A DNA stretch of 64,000 bases from Rhodospirillales bacterium (GCA_026196105.1 JAPHRK010000033.1:1-64000), one strand, 5' to 3'; numbered from the stretch's first letter, positions 49,701 through 58,635 are shown. Program-made: numbers and translations. The notes: generated from the sequence alone by a model not told the origin.

Positions 49701-50525
49701 ATGATAAATTTGAAGCCAATTTGCTTCATAGTTTTTAGTGTTCTTTTCCTTGTTTTCTCACAAGGCAACGCTTCTGCTTTTGAGGTGGGGGAAACATTTC
49801 GGGACTGCCCTGAATGTCCTGAAATGGTTGTTGTCCCCAAAGGTGCTTTTGTGATGGGGGATCGCGCCAGTCGTGATAAAAGAGAAAAACCAGCCCATAT
49901 TGTATTTATCCCTAAACCCTTCGCCATAGGAAAATACGAACTTACGTTTGAGAATTGGCAGGCTTGTATTGATGATAAGGGATGTACCAGAGTTCCTGAT
50001 GATCATCACTGGGGGCGTGAAGGTCGCCCAGTGATTAATATTGATTTCGCTGATGTTGAACAATATATGGCCTGGATTAGCAAAAAAACGGGCGCAACCT
50101 ATCGACTTCCCTCAGAGGCCGAATGGGAATATGCAGCAAGAGGTGGTACCCAAACCCAATATTGGTGGGGAGATGAAGTTGGAGAAGGGCGAGTAAATTG
50201 TCGTAAATGCGGCACTGAGTGGAGTGGTAAGAAATCAGCTCCGGTTGGGTCTTTCCCAGCAAACCCTTTTGGGCTCCATGAAATGAACGGCAATATATGG
50301 GAATGGGTTGCTGATTGCTGGAATCCAACCCATGAAGGGGCAAAGTCCAATGGAGCTGCGCGTTTAGACGGGGATTGTAGGAGCCGGATTATCCGCGGCG
50401 GTTCTTGGTACTATTTCTCAAAGCTTTCCCGTGCAGCTTATCGCTACAACAACGACGCCCGAGTCTTTAGTTATAATATTGGCTTTAGAGCTTTGCGGGA
50501 GCTTCCAGAAAAAAAATCTAAGTAG
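49701..50525 (+). CDS. Exported SUMF1/FGE-fold protein without catalytic cysteines
   Basis: 274 residues with signal peptide (ICFIVFSVLFLVFSQGNASA). SUMF1 fold: MVVVPKGAFVMGDRASRDKREKPAHIV, YRLPSEAEWEYAARGGT, YWWGDEVGEGRVNCRKCG, GLHEMNGNIWEWVADCW, RIIRGGSWYYFSKLSRAAYR, YNIGFRALRE. The Cys pair used by formylglycine-generating enzyme (in RGGSFxCxxxYCxRYR) is replaced (WYYFSKLSRAAYR), so it should not make formylglycine. Periplasmic binding or scaffolding role likely. Twenty bp after the Crp/Fnr gene. Confidence 0.85.
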   Translation: MINLKPICFIVFSVLFLVFSQGNASAFEVGETFRDCPECPEMVVVPKGAFVMGDRASRDKREKPAHIVFIPKPFAIGKYELTFENWQACIDDKGCTRVPDDHHWGREGRPVINIDFADVEQYMAWISKKTGATYRLPSEAEWEYAARGGTQTQYWWGDEVGEGRVNCRKCGTEWSGKKSAPVGSFPANPFGLHEMNGNIWEWVADCWNPTHEGAKSNGAARLDGDCRSRIIRGGSWYYFSKLSRAAYRYNNDARVFSYNIGFRALRELPEKKSK

Positions 50526-50529
50526 TCTA

Positions 50530-50562
50530 TCCACCCCGGATTCGTACCCGGGGGGATAAGGT
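50530..50562. terminator. Hairpin between converging genes
   Basis: ATCCACCCCGG / CCCGGGGGGAT with an ATTCGTA loop, just after the SUMF1-fold gene and just before (downstream of) the XRE gene stop. Long GC-rich stem but no T-run, so strength uncertain. Confidence 0.5.
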
Positions 50563-50572
50563 TTGAAGAAAC

Positions 50573-50959
50573 TTATTCAGCTTCTGAGGACATAGCGCGG
50601 GCCAATTGACTAAGAGCCTCTTGGTGGCGTGTATTGGTGATTTGTGAGAAATTACGTGCTAACTCTAAGCACATCCGTTGACGTTGGTTTAATGAGCCTT
50701 CGGAGTCGCCAGAGTCTAATCCTTCATAAAAATAGCTGACAGACACTTTAAGTACCTGAGCAATTTCATAGAGTCGCCCTGCAGAAATACGGTTGATGCC
50801 TTTTTCATACTTATGGGCTTGTTGGTAGGTTACGCCAATCATGTCAGCCATTTGTTGCTGACTAAGGCCGAGCATAATTCTACGCTCTCTTATACGACTG
50901 CCAACATAACGGTCTGTTTCGGTGGCACGATTGATTGGTTTAGCTTGATCTAGGGGCAT
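50573..50959 (-). CDS. XRE-family DNA-binding regulator
   Basis: 128 residues from the ATG with AAGGTG upstream. HTH_3 domain about 20-75: VGSRIRERRIMLGLSQQQMADMIGVTYQQAHKYEKGINRISAGRLYEIAQVLKVSVSYFYEG. This is the short alphaproteobacterial type of about 130 residues (cell-envelope or stress regulators such as those in Rhodospirillales near phaR), with a helical C-terminal tail MCLELARNFSQITNTRHQEALSQLARAM. Downstream of phaR in the same direction (253 bp gap). Confidence 0.88.
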   Translation of the reverse strand: MPLDQAKPINRATETDRYVGSRIRERRIMLGLSQQQMADMIGVTYQQAHKYEKGINRISAGRLYEIAQVLKVSVSYFYEGLDSGDSEGSLNQRQRMCLELARNFSQITNTRHQEALSQLARAMSSEAE

Positions 50960-51212
50960 TTTATTATTCACCTTGTTGCCAACTTTCGAAAAGTGAACAT
51001 GCCAGTCTTCACCTGGATAACTTAAGGAAAAGAAACGCTGCCGCATAAAATGGAATATATGTCGTACTTCACATTATCTGTGTACCCAAGTGACCTATAC
51101 CCTACCCACTTATGCAACTACCTAACATGTTTGCACAGACAATCTTAAACCATAGATACCCGTCTGTCGTCTATCTTTTTTTATTTAATTTTTCTAATAT
51201 AAAAGTAGCGGT

Positions 51213-51860
51213 TTAGCTATTTTTCCCGGTATTAGTTAAAGATTCCAATTGTTTCTGCATATCCGCCAACTTAGTTTTTAATTCATTTAAGCGGCGTTCC
51301 TGTTCGGCTTCGGAAACATTCCCGTCAGTTTCTTTTGTCGGCTCTTCACTTTTGTTTTCAGAAGAGTCATTTTGTTTGGTTGACTCAGAAAGTCCTGTTT
51401 GGAAGGGGGTCATCATTTTCATGGCATTTTCAAAGAAAGCCATGTTCTGCTTGCCCATTTCTTCGAACTGGGTAAAAGGGAAAATACCGTCTAGGGCATC
51501 TTGCATTTGTTTGCGCATCTTGCCTTGATTAGAGGCAAAAGAATGCATGGTGTGTTCTAGATATTTTGGTACCATCCCCTGCAGACTATCTCCGTAAAAA
51601 CTGATGAGATGCCTTAGGAAACTGGTGGGCAATAAATGCTGACCTTTAGATTCTTCTTCAACAATAATCTGGGTAAGCACAGAACGAGTGATGTTTTCCC
51701 CTGATTTGGCGTCGTAGACGACAAAGTCAACGTCATCTTTCACCATCTGAGAAAGATGATCCAGAGTTACATAAGTGCTTGTCGCTTTATTATAGAGCCG
51801 CCTATTGGCATACTTTTTAATTGTAATTGGCTCTTTAGTCGAAATTGATTCTTCTGCCAT
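51213..51860 (-). CDS. phaR: Polyhydroxyalkanoate synthesis regulator PhaR
   Basis: 215 residues. N-terminal PHB accumulation regulator DNA-binding domain: TIKKYANRRLYNKATSTYVTLDHLSQMVKDDVDFVVYDAKSGENITRSVLTQIIVEEES, followed by the PHB_acc region LLPTSFLRHLISFYGDSLQGMVPKYLE and a Lys/Glu-rich coiled-coil tail. PhaR represses PHA genes including phasins and is released by binding PHA granules. Divergent from phaA; three TGC-box sequences lie in the intervening 365 bp. Start placed at 51860 (MAEES); longer frames exist without a ribosome site. Confidence 0.95.
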   Translation of the reverse strand: MAEESISTKEPITIKKYANRRLYNKATSTYVTLDHLSQMVKDDVDFVVYDAKSGENITRSVLTQIIVEEESKGQHLLPTSFLRHLISFYGDSLQGMVPKYLEHTMHSFASNQGKMRKQMQDALDGIFPFTQFEEMGKQNMAFFENAMKMMTPFQTGLSESTKQNDSSENKSEEPTKETDGNVSEAEQERRLNELKTKLADMQKQLESLTNTGKNS

Positions 51861-51922
51861 GACCGCTGCCGTTCTTTTGAACTTGTAAAAATTTACAGTG
51901 CTTTTCATTTATTACATTTTTG

Positions 51923-51935
51923 TTGCACTGCATCA
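51923..51935 (-). promoter_or_regulatory. TGC box 1 (TGATGCAGTGCAA)
   Basis: First of three related 13-mers between phaR and phaA, on the minus strand, 63 bp from the phaR start. PhaR proteins are known to bind TGC-rich sites. Confidence 0.5.
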
Positions 51936-51964
51936 CTTCTAACAGGAAACTCTTGATTTGAAAA

Positions 51965-51977
51965 TGCTGCAAAGCAA
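51965..51977 (+). promoter_or_regulatory. TGC box 2 (TGCTGCAAAGCAA)
   Basis: Second 13-mer; differs from box 3 at two positions only. Confidence 0.55.
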
Positions 51978-52062
51978 AAAAGATAAATATTCTAACAACA
52001 TCTCCTTTAAACAAGAATTGATTCATTCTTAATCAACGGTAGAAAACCCTCTAAAAGTATAA

Positions 52063-52075
52063 TGCTGCAGCGCAA
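52063..52075 (+). promoter_or_regulatory. TGC box 3 (TGCTGCAGCGCAA)
   Basis: Third 13-mer, 150 bp upstream of the phaA start, placed to control the phaA promoter. Confidence 0.55.
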
Positions 52076-52128
52076 TGGCCCTCTTGCATTTAAAAGATGA
52101 CCTATTTATAACCATTCTACATGGGAGT

Positions 52129-52149
52129 AGGCGGACGTTGCGTCCGCCT
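52129..52149 (+). promoter_or_regulatory. Hairpin in the phaA leader
   Basis: Perfect 9-bp stem AGGCGGACG / CGTCCGCCT with loop TTG, about 77 bp before phaA. Only two T follow, so it is more likely an mRNA-stabilising or regulatory hairpin than a terminator. Confidence 0.55.
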
Positions 52150-52225
52150 TTAGTTTCGGGGGAAACAACTTTCAAGACTTTGGCGTTACTTCCTCCGATT
52201 TTTTATCAGGCAAGGAGAGAACTAG

Positions 52226-53401
52226 ATGACCGATGTTGTTATCGTTGGGGCAGCCCGCACACCCGTTGGAGCCTTTAACGGAGGTTTGAGCTCACTACCA
52301 GCACATGAGTTGGGTAAAGTTGCTATCGAAGGTGCCCTAGAGCGTGCCAGTGTAAAAGCTGAAGAAGTTACCGAAGTTATTCTGGGCCAAATCCTATCTG
52401 CTGGCGAAGGGCAAAACCCTGCTCGCCAAGCTGCTATTGGCGCAGGCATTCCAAACGAAGCAACAGCATTTGGCATCAACCAACTTTGTGGTTCAGGCCT
52501 TCGTACCGTCGCTCTTGGTTGCCAGGCAATCACCAGTGGTGATGCTGAAATTATTGTTGCCGGCGGTCAAGAAAGCATGAGCCAAGCCCCGCACGTTATG
52601 CACCTGCGTAACGGCACCAAAATGGGCAACAACCAAATGATCGACACCATGATCAATGATGGTTTGATGGATGCATTCCATGGCTACCACATGGGTAACA
52701 CTGCTGAGAACGTTGCCGAGAAATGGCAAATCACGCGTGATGAGCAAGATGCTTTCGCCGCTTCATCCCAACAAAAAGCTGAAGCCGCAATGACCTCTGG
52801 TCGTCTTAAAGATGAGATCGTTCCGGTTACCATCAAAACCCGTAAAGGCGAAACAGTTATCGATACCGATGAGCACCCAAAATCTGGTGTTACTGCTGAA
52901 GGTCTCGCAAAACTTCGTCCTGCTTTTGCGAAAGAAGGCACTGTAACTGCTGCGAATGCGTCTGGTATCAATGATGGCGCTGCTGCCGTTGTTTTGATGA
53001 GCGCTGAAGCTGCTGAAAAACGTGGCCTTACGCCTCTGGCTAAAATCAAATCCTGGGCAACTGCTGGTGTTGATCCTGCAATTATGGGCACAGGCCCTAT
53101 TCCTGCTAGCCGCAAGGCCCTGGAGAAAGCTGGTTGGACAACTGATGACCTTGAACTGGTTGAAGCCAACGAAGCTTTTGCCGCTCAAGCGATTGCTGTG
53201 AACAAAGACATGGGCTGGGATACGGACAAAGTGAACGTTAACGGTGGTGCCATTGCTCTTGGTCACCCAGTTGGCGCTTCTGGTGCTCGTGTTCTCGTTA
53301 CCCTGCTTTTTGAAATGCAAAAACGCGATGCCAAAAAAGGCCTTGCTACCCTTTGCATTGGTGGCGGTATGGGCATTGCTATGTGCCTAGAGCGTGCTTA
53401 A
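52226..53401 (+). CDS. phaA: Acetyl-CoA acetyltransferase
   Basis: 391 residues, thiolase condensing two acetyl-CoA to acetoacetyl-CoA for PHB. Cys of the acyl-enzyme in [14 protein letters not shown] (about 90), [11 protein letters not shown], His in NEAFAAQ ... [14 protein letters not shown], and the second Cys in [11 protein letters not shown]. Strong AAGGAGA six bases before the ATG. Followed by its own terminator and then phaB. High use of preferred codons suggests strong expression. Confidence 0.97.
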   Translation: MTDVVIVGAARTPVGAFNGGLSSLPAHELGKVAIEGALERASVKAEEVTEVILGQILSAGEGQNPARQAAIGAGIPNEATAFGINQLCGSGLRTVALGCQAITSGDAEIIVAGGQESMSQAPHVMHLRNGTKMGNNQMIDTMINDGLMDAFHGYHMGNTAENVAEKWQITRDEQDAFAASSQQKAEAAMTSGRLKDEIVPVTIKTRKGETVIDTDEHPKSGVTAEGLAKLRPAFAKEGTVTAANASGINDGAAAVVLMSAEAAEKRGLTPLAKIKSWATAGVDPAIMGTGPIPASRKALEKAGWTTDDLELVEANEAFAAQAIAVNKDMGWDTDKVNVNGGAIALGHPVGASGARVLVTLLFEMQKRDAKKGLATLCIGGGMGIAMCLERA

Positions 53402-53432
53402 GGCATAACCGACTAAACAAGTACTGACGTGT

Positions 53433-53480
53433 GAGAGCGCTCCTGTTCGGGGGGATAAGGCGCGCTCTCATTTTTTATTT
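53433..53480 (+). terminator. Terminator between phaA and phaB
   Basis: Stem GAGAGCGC / GCGCTCTC with a 21-nt loop, then ATTTTTTATTTTT. Readthrough or a separate promoter is required for phaB. Confidence 0.88.
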
Positions 53481-53515
53481 TTAAAGTTAATACGGAAAGT
53501 AATGAGGAGAATACT

Positions 53516-54241
53516 ATGGCTCGTGTAGCTCTTGTGACGGGTGGAACCCGTGGAATCGGCGAAGGAATTTCCTTAGGCCTTAAAGAAGCTGGTTATACCG
53601 TCGTTGCCAGTTATGCCGGTAATGATGAAGCCGCTGCTAAGTTTAAAGAAGCCAATGGCATCGAAGTTTATAAATTTGACGTTGGGGATTTTGAAGCTTG
53701 TCAGGCTACTCTTGCAAAAATCGAATCCGAAGTAGGTGCTATCGACGTGTTGGTTAACAACGCTGGTATCACCCGCGACAAGCCTTTCCATCGTATGGAA
53801 AAAGGTCATTGGGATGATGTTATTCGCACCAACCTTGATAGCTTGTTCAACCTGACCCGTCCTTTGATCGATGGCATGCGTGAGCGCAACTATGGCCGTA
53901 TCATCAGCATTAGCTCCATTAACGGACAAAAAGGCCAATTTGGACAAACCAACTACTCAGCTGCTAAAGCTGGTCTTGTTGGTTTCTCAAAAGCCCTGGC
54001 ACAAGAAACCGCTGCTAAAGGCATTACGGTTAATGTTGTTTCCCCAGGTTACATTGCAACTGAAATGGTCCGCGCTGTTCCTAAAGAAGTTTTGGACACC
54101 AAAATTCTGCCACACATTCCTGTTGGTCGTTTGGGTGAAGCAAATGAAATTGCTCGTACCGTGGTTTTCCTTGCCGCTGAAGATGCAGGTTTCATTACCG
54201 GCTCAACCATCTCAGTTAATGGTGGTCAATACATGGCATAA
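53516..54241 (+). CDS. phaB: Acetoacetyl-CoA reductase
   Basis: 241 residues, short-chain dehydrogenase reducing acetoacetyl-CoA to (R)-3-hydroxybutyryl-CoA with NADPH. TGGTRGIGEGIS (cofactor), NNAGITRDKPFHRM, catalytic Ser in SISSINGQKGQFGQTNYSAAKAG with Tyr/Lys of YxxxK, and C-terminal ITGSTISVNGGQYM, all as in PhaB. Strong GAGGAG before the start. With phaA it supplies PHA synthase, whose gene is not in the window. Confidence 0.97.
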   Translation: MARVALVTGGTRGIGEGISLGLKEAGYTVVASYAGNDEAAAKFKEANGIEVYKFDVGDFEACQATLAKIESEVGAIDVLVNNAGITRDKPFHRMEKGHWDDVIRTNLDSLFNLTRPLIDGMRERNYGRIISISSINGQKGQFGQTNYSAAKAGLVGFSKALAQETAAKGITVNVVSPGYIATEMVRAVPKEVLDTKILPHIPVGRLGEANEIARTVVFLAAEDAGFITGSTISVNGGQYMA

Positions 54242-54270
54242 TGATGCCATTGGCATTTATGTTTTAAGAG

Positions 54271-54300
54271 AGGCCAATCCTAAAGGGGTTGGCCTTTTTT
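54271..54300 (+). terminator. Terminator after phaB
   Basis: Stem AGGCCAA / TTGGCCT with 11-nt loop, then TTTTT. A small palindrome ATGCCATTGGCAT lies just before it. Confidence 0.88.
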
Positions 54301-54353
54301 CGTTTCGTCCTATGTCTAGAAGAATGAATTTTTTTAAAGACGGAACATCAATT

Positions 54354-55223
54354 GTGAAATACCTCTCCTTTATCGCGTTGTTATTTGCTAGCCCAGCTTG
54401 GGCTTTAGATTATTCCAAGATAGTTTCTCCATTTGAAGAACCAGATAGTAAACCCAACCTGGTTCGCCCAAATATGTTGCCTGATGGTGAGGTTTTATCT
54501 TTGGGAGAAGACAAGGGAGAAGCATGGCTCAGCCACCCTACCGAGCGCTACGCTCATGGGGTGCTTGGTGATGCTATTGAGGCTGGTGGGATCACATATT
54601 CTCAAGGCACCAAGTCTTTAGTACTCAACCGACTTTCCGTTTTTGAAGATCGCAAACTTCGTATGGCTGACCTTGATGGGGATGGGACGACAGAGCTTAT
54701 TGTTGTGAAGTCTTATTTGGATCAGGGAGCGGCTATTGCGGCTATTGGCTTGGTTGATGGGGTTCCACAAATTATCGCTGAGACTGACCCTATTGGTCTA
54801 TCCAACCGCTGGCTTAATCCTGTTGGGGTGGCAGATTTTGATGGGGATGGAAAGGTGGAAGTCGCGGCAGTCATAACGCCCCATATCGGTGGAACTTTAA
54901 AACTCTACGGTTTTAAGGAGGGAAAATTTTTCCTTAAATATGCCCAAGAAGGATTCTCCAATCATGCTTATGGGTCTCGTGAATTAGGGATGTCAGCGAT
55001 TGGTGATGTGAACATGGATGGAATCCCTGAACTCTTTATCCCAGATGAAAACCGCCGAGACATCCGAGTCGTTAGCTTTAAGGGCAATGCTTTCCAACAG
55101 CTCACAAGGATTAAAGGCTCAGGCCCCATCACGGGTCCTCTGGAGTTTGTACCTGGAAAAAGACCTCAACTCACTTATTCCTTGAAAAGTAACGAGAGGG
55201 TGACGATAACTTTCACCCCATGA
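54354..55223 (+). CDS. Exported FG-GAP/VCBS-repeat protein
   Basis: 289 residues from a GTG giving a clean signal peptide (MKYLSFIALLFASPAWA). Three Asp-rich calcium-binding loops of beta-propeller repeats: ADLDGDGTTELIVV, ADFDGDGKVEVAAVI and GDVNMDGIPELFIP. Expected in the periplasm or on the surface; function unknown. In-frame ATGs at 54312 and 54324 would lengthen the signal peptide's n-region; none has a convincing ribosome site. Its TGA overlaps the next gene's ATG. Confidence 0.82.
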   Translation: MKYLSFIALLFASPAWALDYSKIVSPFEEPDSKPNLVRPNMLPDGEVLSLGEDKGEAWLSHPTERYAHGVLGDAIEAGGITYSQGTKSLVLNRLSVFEDRKLRMADLDGDGTTELIVVKSYLDQGAAIAAIGLVDGVPQIIAETDPIGLSNRWLNPVGVADFDGDGKVEVAAVITPHIGGTLKLYGFKEGKFFLKYAQEGFSNHAYGSRELGMSAIGDVNMDGIPELFIPDENRRDIRVVSFKGNAFQQLTRIKGSGPITGPLEFVPGKRPQLTYSLKSNERVTITFTP

Positions 55224-56110
55224 GTACACCCAGTTCCAAAGAAGTTCTCCGAGGCACTTTGATCGGCAGCGTGGCCCTCGTCATGTGGGCGAGCCTTGCG
55301 ATCTTCACAGTGGTTACGGGCGACATCCCTCCGTTTCAACTCGTCGCAAGTTCGTTTGCCATTGCTTTCCTGATGGGCTTGAGCAAATGGTTGGTGAAAG
55401 GAGAGAATCCGATCACCTTTTTGCGTCAGCCTCTTGGGGCTTGGGCATTGGGGATCACGGGTCTGTTTGGGTACCATTTTCTTTTGTTTTTTGCTCTTAA
55501 AAATGCCCCTGCGGTAGAGGCCAATCTGATCAACTACCTATGGCCTTTGCTCATTGTGCTTTTTTCAGCCTTCCTCCCTGGTGAGAAACTCCGTTGGTAC
55601 CATGTTGCCGGAACCCTATCGGGCCTAGCAGGAACTCTCCTCCTCATCACAGGAGGTGATGGTCTGGATTTAGAGAGCGAATATTTCCTGGGGTATATGG
55701 CTGCAGTGGGCTGTGGCCTCACTTGGTCGTCTTACTCAGTTCTCAACCGCCGTTACGCCCAAGTCCCAAGTGACGCTGTTGCTGGATTTTGTCTTGCCGC
55801 CGGACTTCTTGCCTTGGCCTGCCATTTAAGCTTTGAGCAAACCGTATGGCCTCAGGGAGGCTTGCAATGGTTGGCAGTTATTGCTCTTGGTGTTGGCCCG
55901 GCAGGAGGGGCTTTCTTCTTTTGGGATTATGGGGTTAAGCACGGCAATATCCGCGTGCTTGGTGCAGGCTCCTACACCATCCCCCTCACCTCCACTTTGC
56001 TGCTTGTCATGCTAGGCCCTGACCAAATGACATGGCTAATCGCAGCGGCTTGTGTGCTTATCCTTGGAGGTGCTTTGCTGGCGTCTAAGGAGTTTTTGAA
56101 GCAGCTCTAA
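55220..56110 (+). CDS. EamA/DMT-family transporter
   Basis: 296 residues with ten predicted membrane helices in two EamA repeats (LRGTLIGSVALVMWASLAIFT ..., YFLGYMAAVGCGLTWSSYSVLNRR ...). Helix-4 motif YLWPLLIVLFSAFLPGEKLRW and the aromatic-rich ends resemble the YddG-type aromatic/broad metabolite exporters. ATGA overlap with the upstream FG-GAP gene shows coupled translation. Substrate unknown. Confidence 0.88.
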   Translation: MSTPSSKEVLRGTLIGSVALVMWASLAIFTVVTGDIPPFQLVASSFAIAFLMGLSKWLVKGENPITFLRQPLGAWALGITGLFGYHFLLFFALKNAPAVEANLINYLWPLLIVLFSAFLPGEKLRWYHVAGTLSGLAGTLLLITGGDGLDLESEYFLGYMAAVGCGLTWSSYSVLNRRYAQVPSDAVAGFCLAAGLLALACHLSFEQTVWPQGGLQWLAVIALGVGPAGGAFFFWDYGVKHGNIRVLGAGSYTIPLTSTLLLVMLGPDQMTWLIAAACVLILGGALLASKEFLKQL

Positions 56111-56150
56111 GCAGCCTGTGTTTGAGTAAACGCAGGTTGCTCAATCTTTT
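56111..56150 (+). terminator. Terminator after the EamA gene
   Basis: Stem GCAGCCTGTGTTT / AAACGCAGGTTGC with loop GAGT (one mismatch, one G-T), followed by TCAATCTTTT. Confidence 0.75.
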
Positions 56151-56175
56151 AAAATAACGACCAAATTATCTGCAC

Positions 56176-56634
56176 TTATGTGCAGTTTGATCTGGGCATG
56201 GGTTTCCAATCAGGGGGTGCCATTTCGAATTCACTGAATTCAAAGGCGGGGGAAACGGTGCAACCGACCAATGTCCATTGACCCAAACTCACCGCCGTTT
56301 GCCAGGCATAAGGAGGAACGACAGCGAATGGCCTTTGTCCTGTTTCCAAGTTCAGTCCTAAATGAACCCCTTCAGCGTCATGACCATTCTCTGAAATAGT
56401 TAGGGCTAACGGCGCCCCTCCGTAGTAATGCCACATTTCAATAGCGTCGATACGGTGCCAGTGGGAAAATTCATCGGCGGCAAGTAGATAATAGATCGCT
56501 GTTGCTGCTCCTCTTGAGCCATCGGCCGGATGGTCGCGGTAGATTTCTTTGTAATGTCCGCCTTCGGGATGTGGCTGGAGGTCAAGCTTTGTAACAACCT
56601 CCTGAGCCGTCATTCCTTGATATGGATTTCCCAT
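56176..56634 (-). CDS. DUF985 cupin-fold protein
   Basis: 152 residues. Family pattern LDLQPHPEGGHYKEIYRD, AATAIYYLLAADEFSHWHRIDAIEMWHYYGGAPLAL, VPPYAWQTAVSLGQWTLVGCTVSPAFEFSEFEMA. A small cupin barrel (YML079-like) of unknown biochemical role. Its ATG overlaps the stop of the upstream GST gene, so the pair is co-translated. Confidence 0.92.
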   Translation of the reverse strand: MGNPYQGMTAQEVVTKLDLQPHPEGGHYKEIYRDHPADGSRGAATAIYYLLAADEFSHWHRIDAIEMWHYYGGAPLALTISENGHDAEGVHLGLNLETGQRPFAVVPPYAWQTAVSLGQWTLVGCTVSPAFEFSEFEMAPPDWKPMPRSNCT

Positions 56635-57245
56635 TAGCGGTCTTTGGGTTCGGTAGCTGCCATGGAAGCTCTTGCACTCATGATATTAAACCAATCAGCC
56701 AAGGCCGGGCGTGATGATCGCCAATTATCATCAGGGAATCGGAAATCTACATAGCCAAGGGCGCAGCCAATTGCGACATGACCGATGGTGATTTCATCGG
56801 GAAGTTCATCAGCTTCTTCTTCCAATACATCCAAGGCCCGGTTGATGGCAAGTTTTTGTCGATCAACCCAACCTGACCAGCGATATTCTTCAGGGCGGAA
56901 AGTGAGTTCAACCCGAGCACCAACTGCGGCATCTAGAACGCCATCAGCGATTGCTTGTTGCCTCAGGGCTTTCCAACGGGTGCCGCCAGCCGCAGGAAAA
57001 AGCTTGGTGCCATCGTGGAGGGAATCTAGATATTCACAGACTACCGGGGAATCAAAAAGAGCTTCTCCCCCTTCCACAATTAAAGCCGGGACTTTACCAA
57101 TGGGGTTTTGTCCACCCAAATTGGTTTCCGGATCCCATGGGTTTGTGGCGACTAACTCGACTTGGTCAAGCAATCCGGTTTCATGTAAAACCACCATGGC
57201 CTTGCGCACATAAGGAGAAGAGGGGGAATATCTAAGCTGCATCAT
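56634..57245 (-). CDS. Glutathione S-transferase family protein
   Basis: 203 residues. N-terminal thioredoxin-like half with RYSPSSPYVRKAMVVLHETGL (Ser in the catalytic position), NPIGKVPALIVEGGEALFDSPVVCEYLD for GSH binding, and C-terminal helical domain (GHVAIGCALGYVDFRF). Resembles the YibF type. Nine bases downstream of gloB in the same direction and overlapping the DUF985 gene. Confidence 0.92.
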   Translation of the reverse strand: MMQLRYSPSSPYVRKAMVVLHETGLLDQVELVATNPWDPETNLGGQNPIGKVPALIVEGGEALFDSPVVCEYLDSLHDGTKLFPAAGGTRWKALRQQAIADGVLDAAVGARVELTFRPEEYRWSGWVDRQKLAINRALDVLEEEADELPDEITIGHVAIGCALGYVDFRFPDDNWRSSRPALADWFNIMSARASMAATEPKDR

Positions 57246-57254
57246 AAACCCTTT

Positions 57255-58025
57255 TTAAAAGACGTCTTTGCGATGACGAATTTCAGTGAAGACGGCTGTA
57301 GCATCTTGTCCTGCCATGCCAATTGCGGCTTGGGTTTCAGCTACATCACCCCGTAAGAAAGGGTTGACCTTTTTCTCTTCACCCATGCGGGAAGGGACGG
57401 TTGGTTTACCTTCTGCTCTGAGAGCGGCAACCTCATCAGCGCGCTTTTTAAGGTCTGCATTGTCGGGTTCAATTGAAAGAGAAAAAGCGACATTAGCCTC
57501 GGTATATTCATGGGCGCAGCAAATCTTTGTATCGTCAGGAAGTTCCCGCAGTTTTTTCAAACTATCCCACATCTGAGCTGGGGTGCCTTCAAAGACGCGT
57601 CCACAGCCCATTGAGAAGAGGGTGTCGCCACAGAATAAGGCGAGGGCATCTTCAAACCAAAAAGAGATATGCCCTGATGTATGTCCTGGTGTGCCAATAA
57701 TTTTGACTTTGTGACCACCAAGGGTCAAAGCGTCGCCATCTTGGACCTCAACGTCAATCCCAGGGGTATTAGCTGCTTCGCCTACGGAACCGACAATAGT
57801 GCAACCCTTGGCTTCTTTGAGGGTCGTGTTCCCTCCCGTGTGGTCTGGGTGATGGTGGGTGTTGAGGATATGGGTGAGATTCCAACCTAATTCGTCCAAT
57901 GCCGCTAGAGTGGCACTAGGGTCAGCAGGATCAACAGCCACGCAGTTATTATTATCGTCATATTTGGCAAGATAGATGTAATTATCACTAAAAACCGGGA
58001 TTTGGTGAATGTCTAACGCTGACAT
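57255..58025 (-). CDS. gloB: Hydroxyacylglutathione hydrolase (glyoxalase II)
   Basis: 256 residues; hydrolyses S-lactoylglutathione. Metallo-beta-lactamase core THHHPDHTGG, PGHTSGHISFW, FCGDTLFSMGCGR (all metal ligands present) and the C-terminal HAGH domain ending with THRKDVF-like RHRKDVF. The start at 58025 has GAGGAGAAC eight bases upstream; a longer frame exists but precedes the conserved N-terminus. Leads a gloB-GST-DUF985 group concerned with glutathione metabolism. Confidence 0.96.
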   Translation of the reverse strand: MSALDIHQIPVFSDNYIYLAKYDDNNNCVAVDPADPSATLAALDELGWNLTHILNTHHHPDHTGGNTTLKEAKGCTIVGSVGEAANTPGIDVEVQDGDALTLGGHKVKIIGTPGHTSGHISFWFEDALALFCGDTLFSMGCGRVFEGTPAQMWDSLKKLRELPDDTKICCAHEYTEANVAFSLSIEPDNADLKKRADEVAALRAEGKPTVPSRMGEEKKVNPFLRGDVAETQAAIGMAGQDATAVFTEIRHRKDVF

Positions 58026-58167
58026 ATAAGTTCTCCTCGAAAATAAAATTTGCCGCAGACTACCAGTAACTAAATTTTGACTCCAATGGAATCCGCTCCC
58101 TTGACCAAACTCATGGAAAAAAATTGATGAAAACTCTTTCATTAGAGGTAAGGGAGATAATAAAAAA

Positions 58168-58635
58168 ATGGATGAATTAACAATAGCGCGGGCGATACAT
58201 ATTGTCGGTGTCGTAATGTGGATCGGTGGGGTTGTTTTTGTAACTACTGTTGGTCTTCCGTGGGTTAAAAGCATAGAAGACCCTGCTAAGGGCGTGCAAA
58301 CTTTCCACCGAATTGAAAAGGCTTTCATCGGCCAAGCCCGGTTGACGACTTTAATCACCGGTCTATCTGGCTTTGCTATGCTTTATTATCTCGATGGCTG
58401 GGACCGCTACTTAGATAGTGGTTACTGGTGGCTCCACGCCATGACGCTTATCTGGGTTCTGTTTATGTTGGTTATGTTCATCTTAGAGCCTTTCGTCCTT
58501 CCTCGCATAATGGCGAAAAAGATATCTGGTGATCCGGCAAAAGCTTTGAAGCTGGTTCACCGGGTCCACTGGATTCTCGCCACCTTAAGTTTGCTTACTG
58601 TTTTTAGCGCTGTTGTTGGGGTGCATGGGGGATAG
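58168..58635 (+). CDS. Four-helix membrane protein (CopD-like)
   Basis: 155 residues, four hydrophobic helices. First helix carries RAIHIVGVVMWIGGVVFVTTVGLP, with the conserved His and Trp-Ile-Gly-Gly of CopD-like small membrane proteins that may bind heme or copper; a second His-containing helix is LVHRVHWILATLSLL. Divergent from gloB and 34 bp upstream of a methyltransferase gene. Function unknown. Confidence 0.75.
   Translation: MDELTIARAIHIVGVVMWIGGVVFVTTVGLPWVKSIEDPAKGVQTFHRIEKAFIGQARLTTLITGLSGFAMLYYLDGWDRYLDSGYWWLHAMTLIWVLFMLVMFILEPFVLPRIMAKKISGDPAKALKLVHRVHWILATLSLLTVFSAVVGVHGG

Noticed and set aside
50550..53460. Repeat cggggggataagg at 50550 and 53448
   Set aside because: Two 13-bp copies, each part of a terminator-like hairpin; no further copies noticed, so likely coincidence.
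53871..54353. Long N-terminal extension of the FG-GAP protein
   Set aside because: The open frame extends through phaB in another phase; the signal peptide shows that the gene starts at about 54354.
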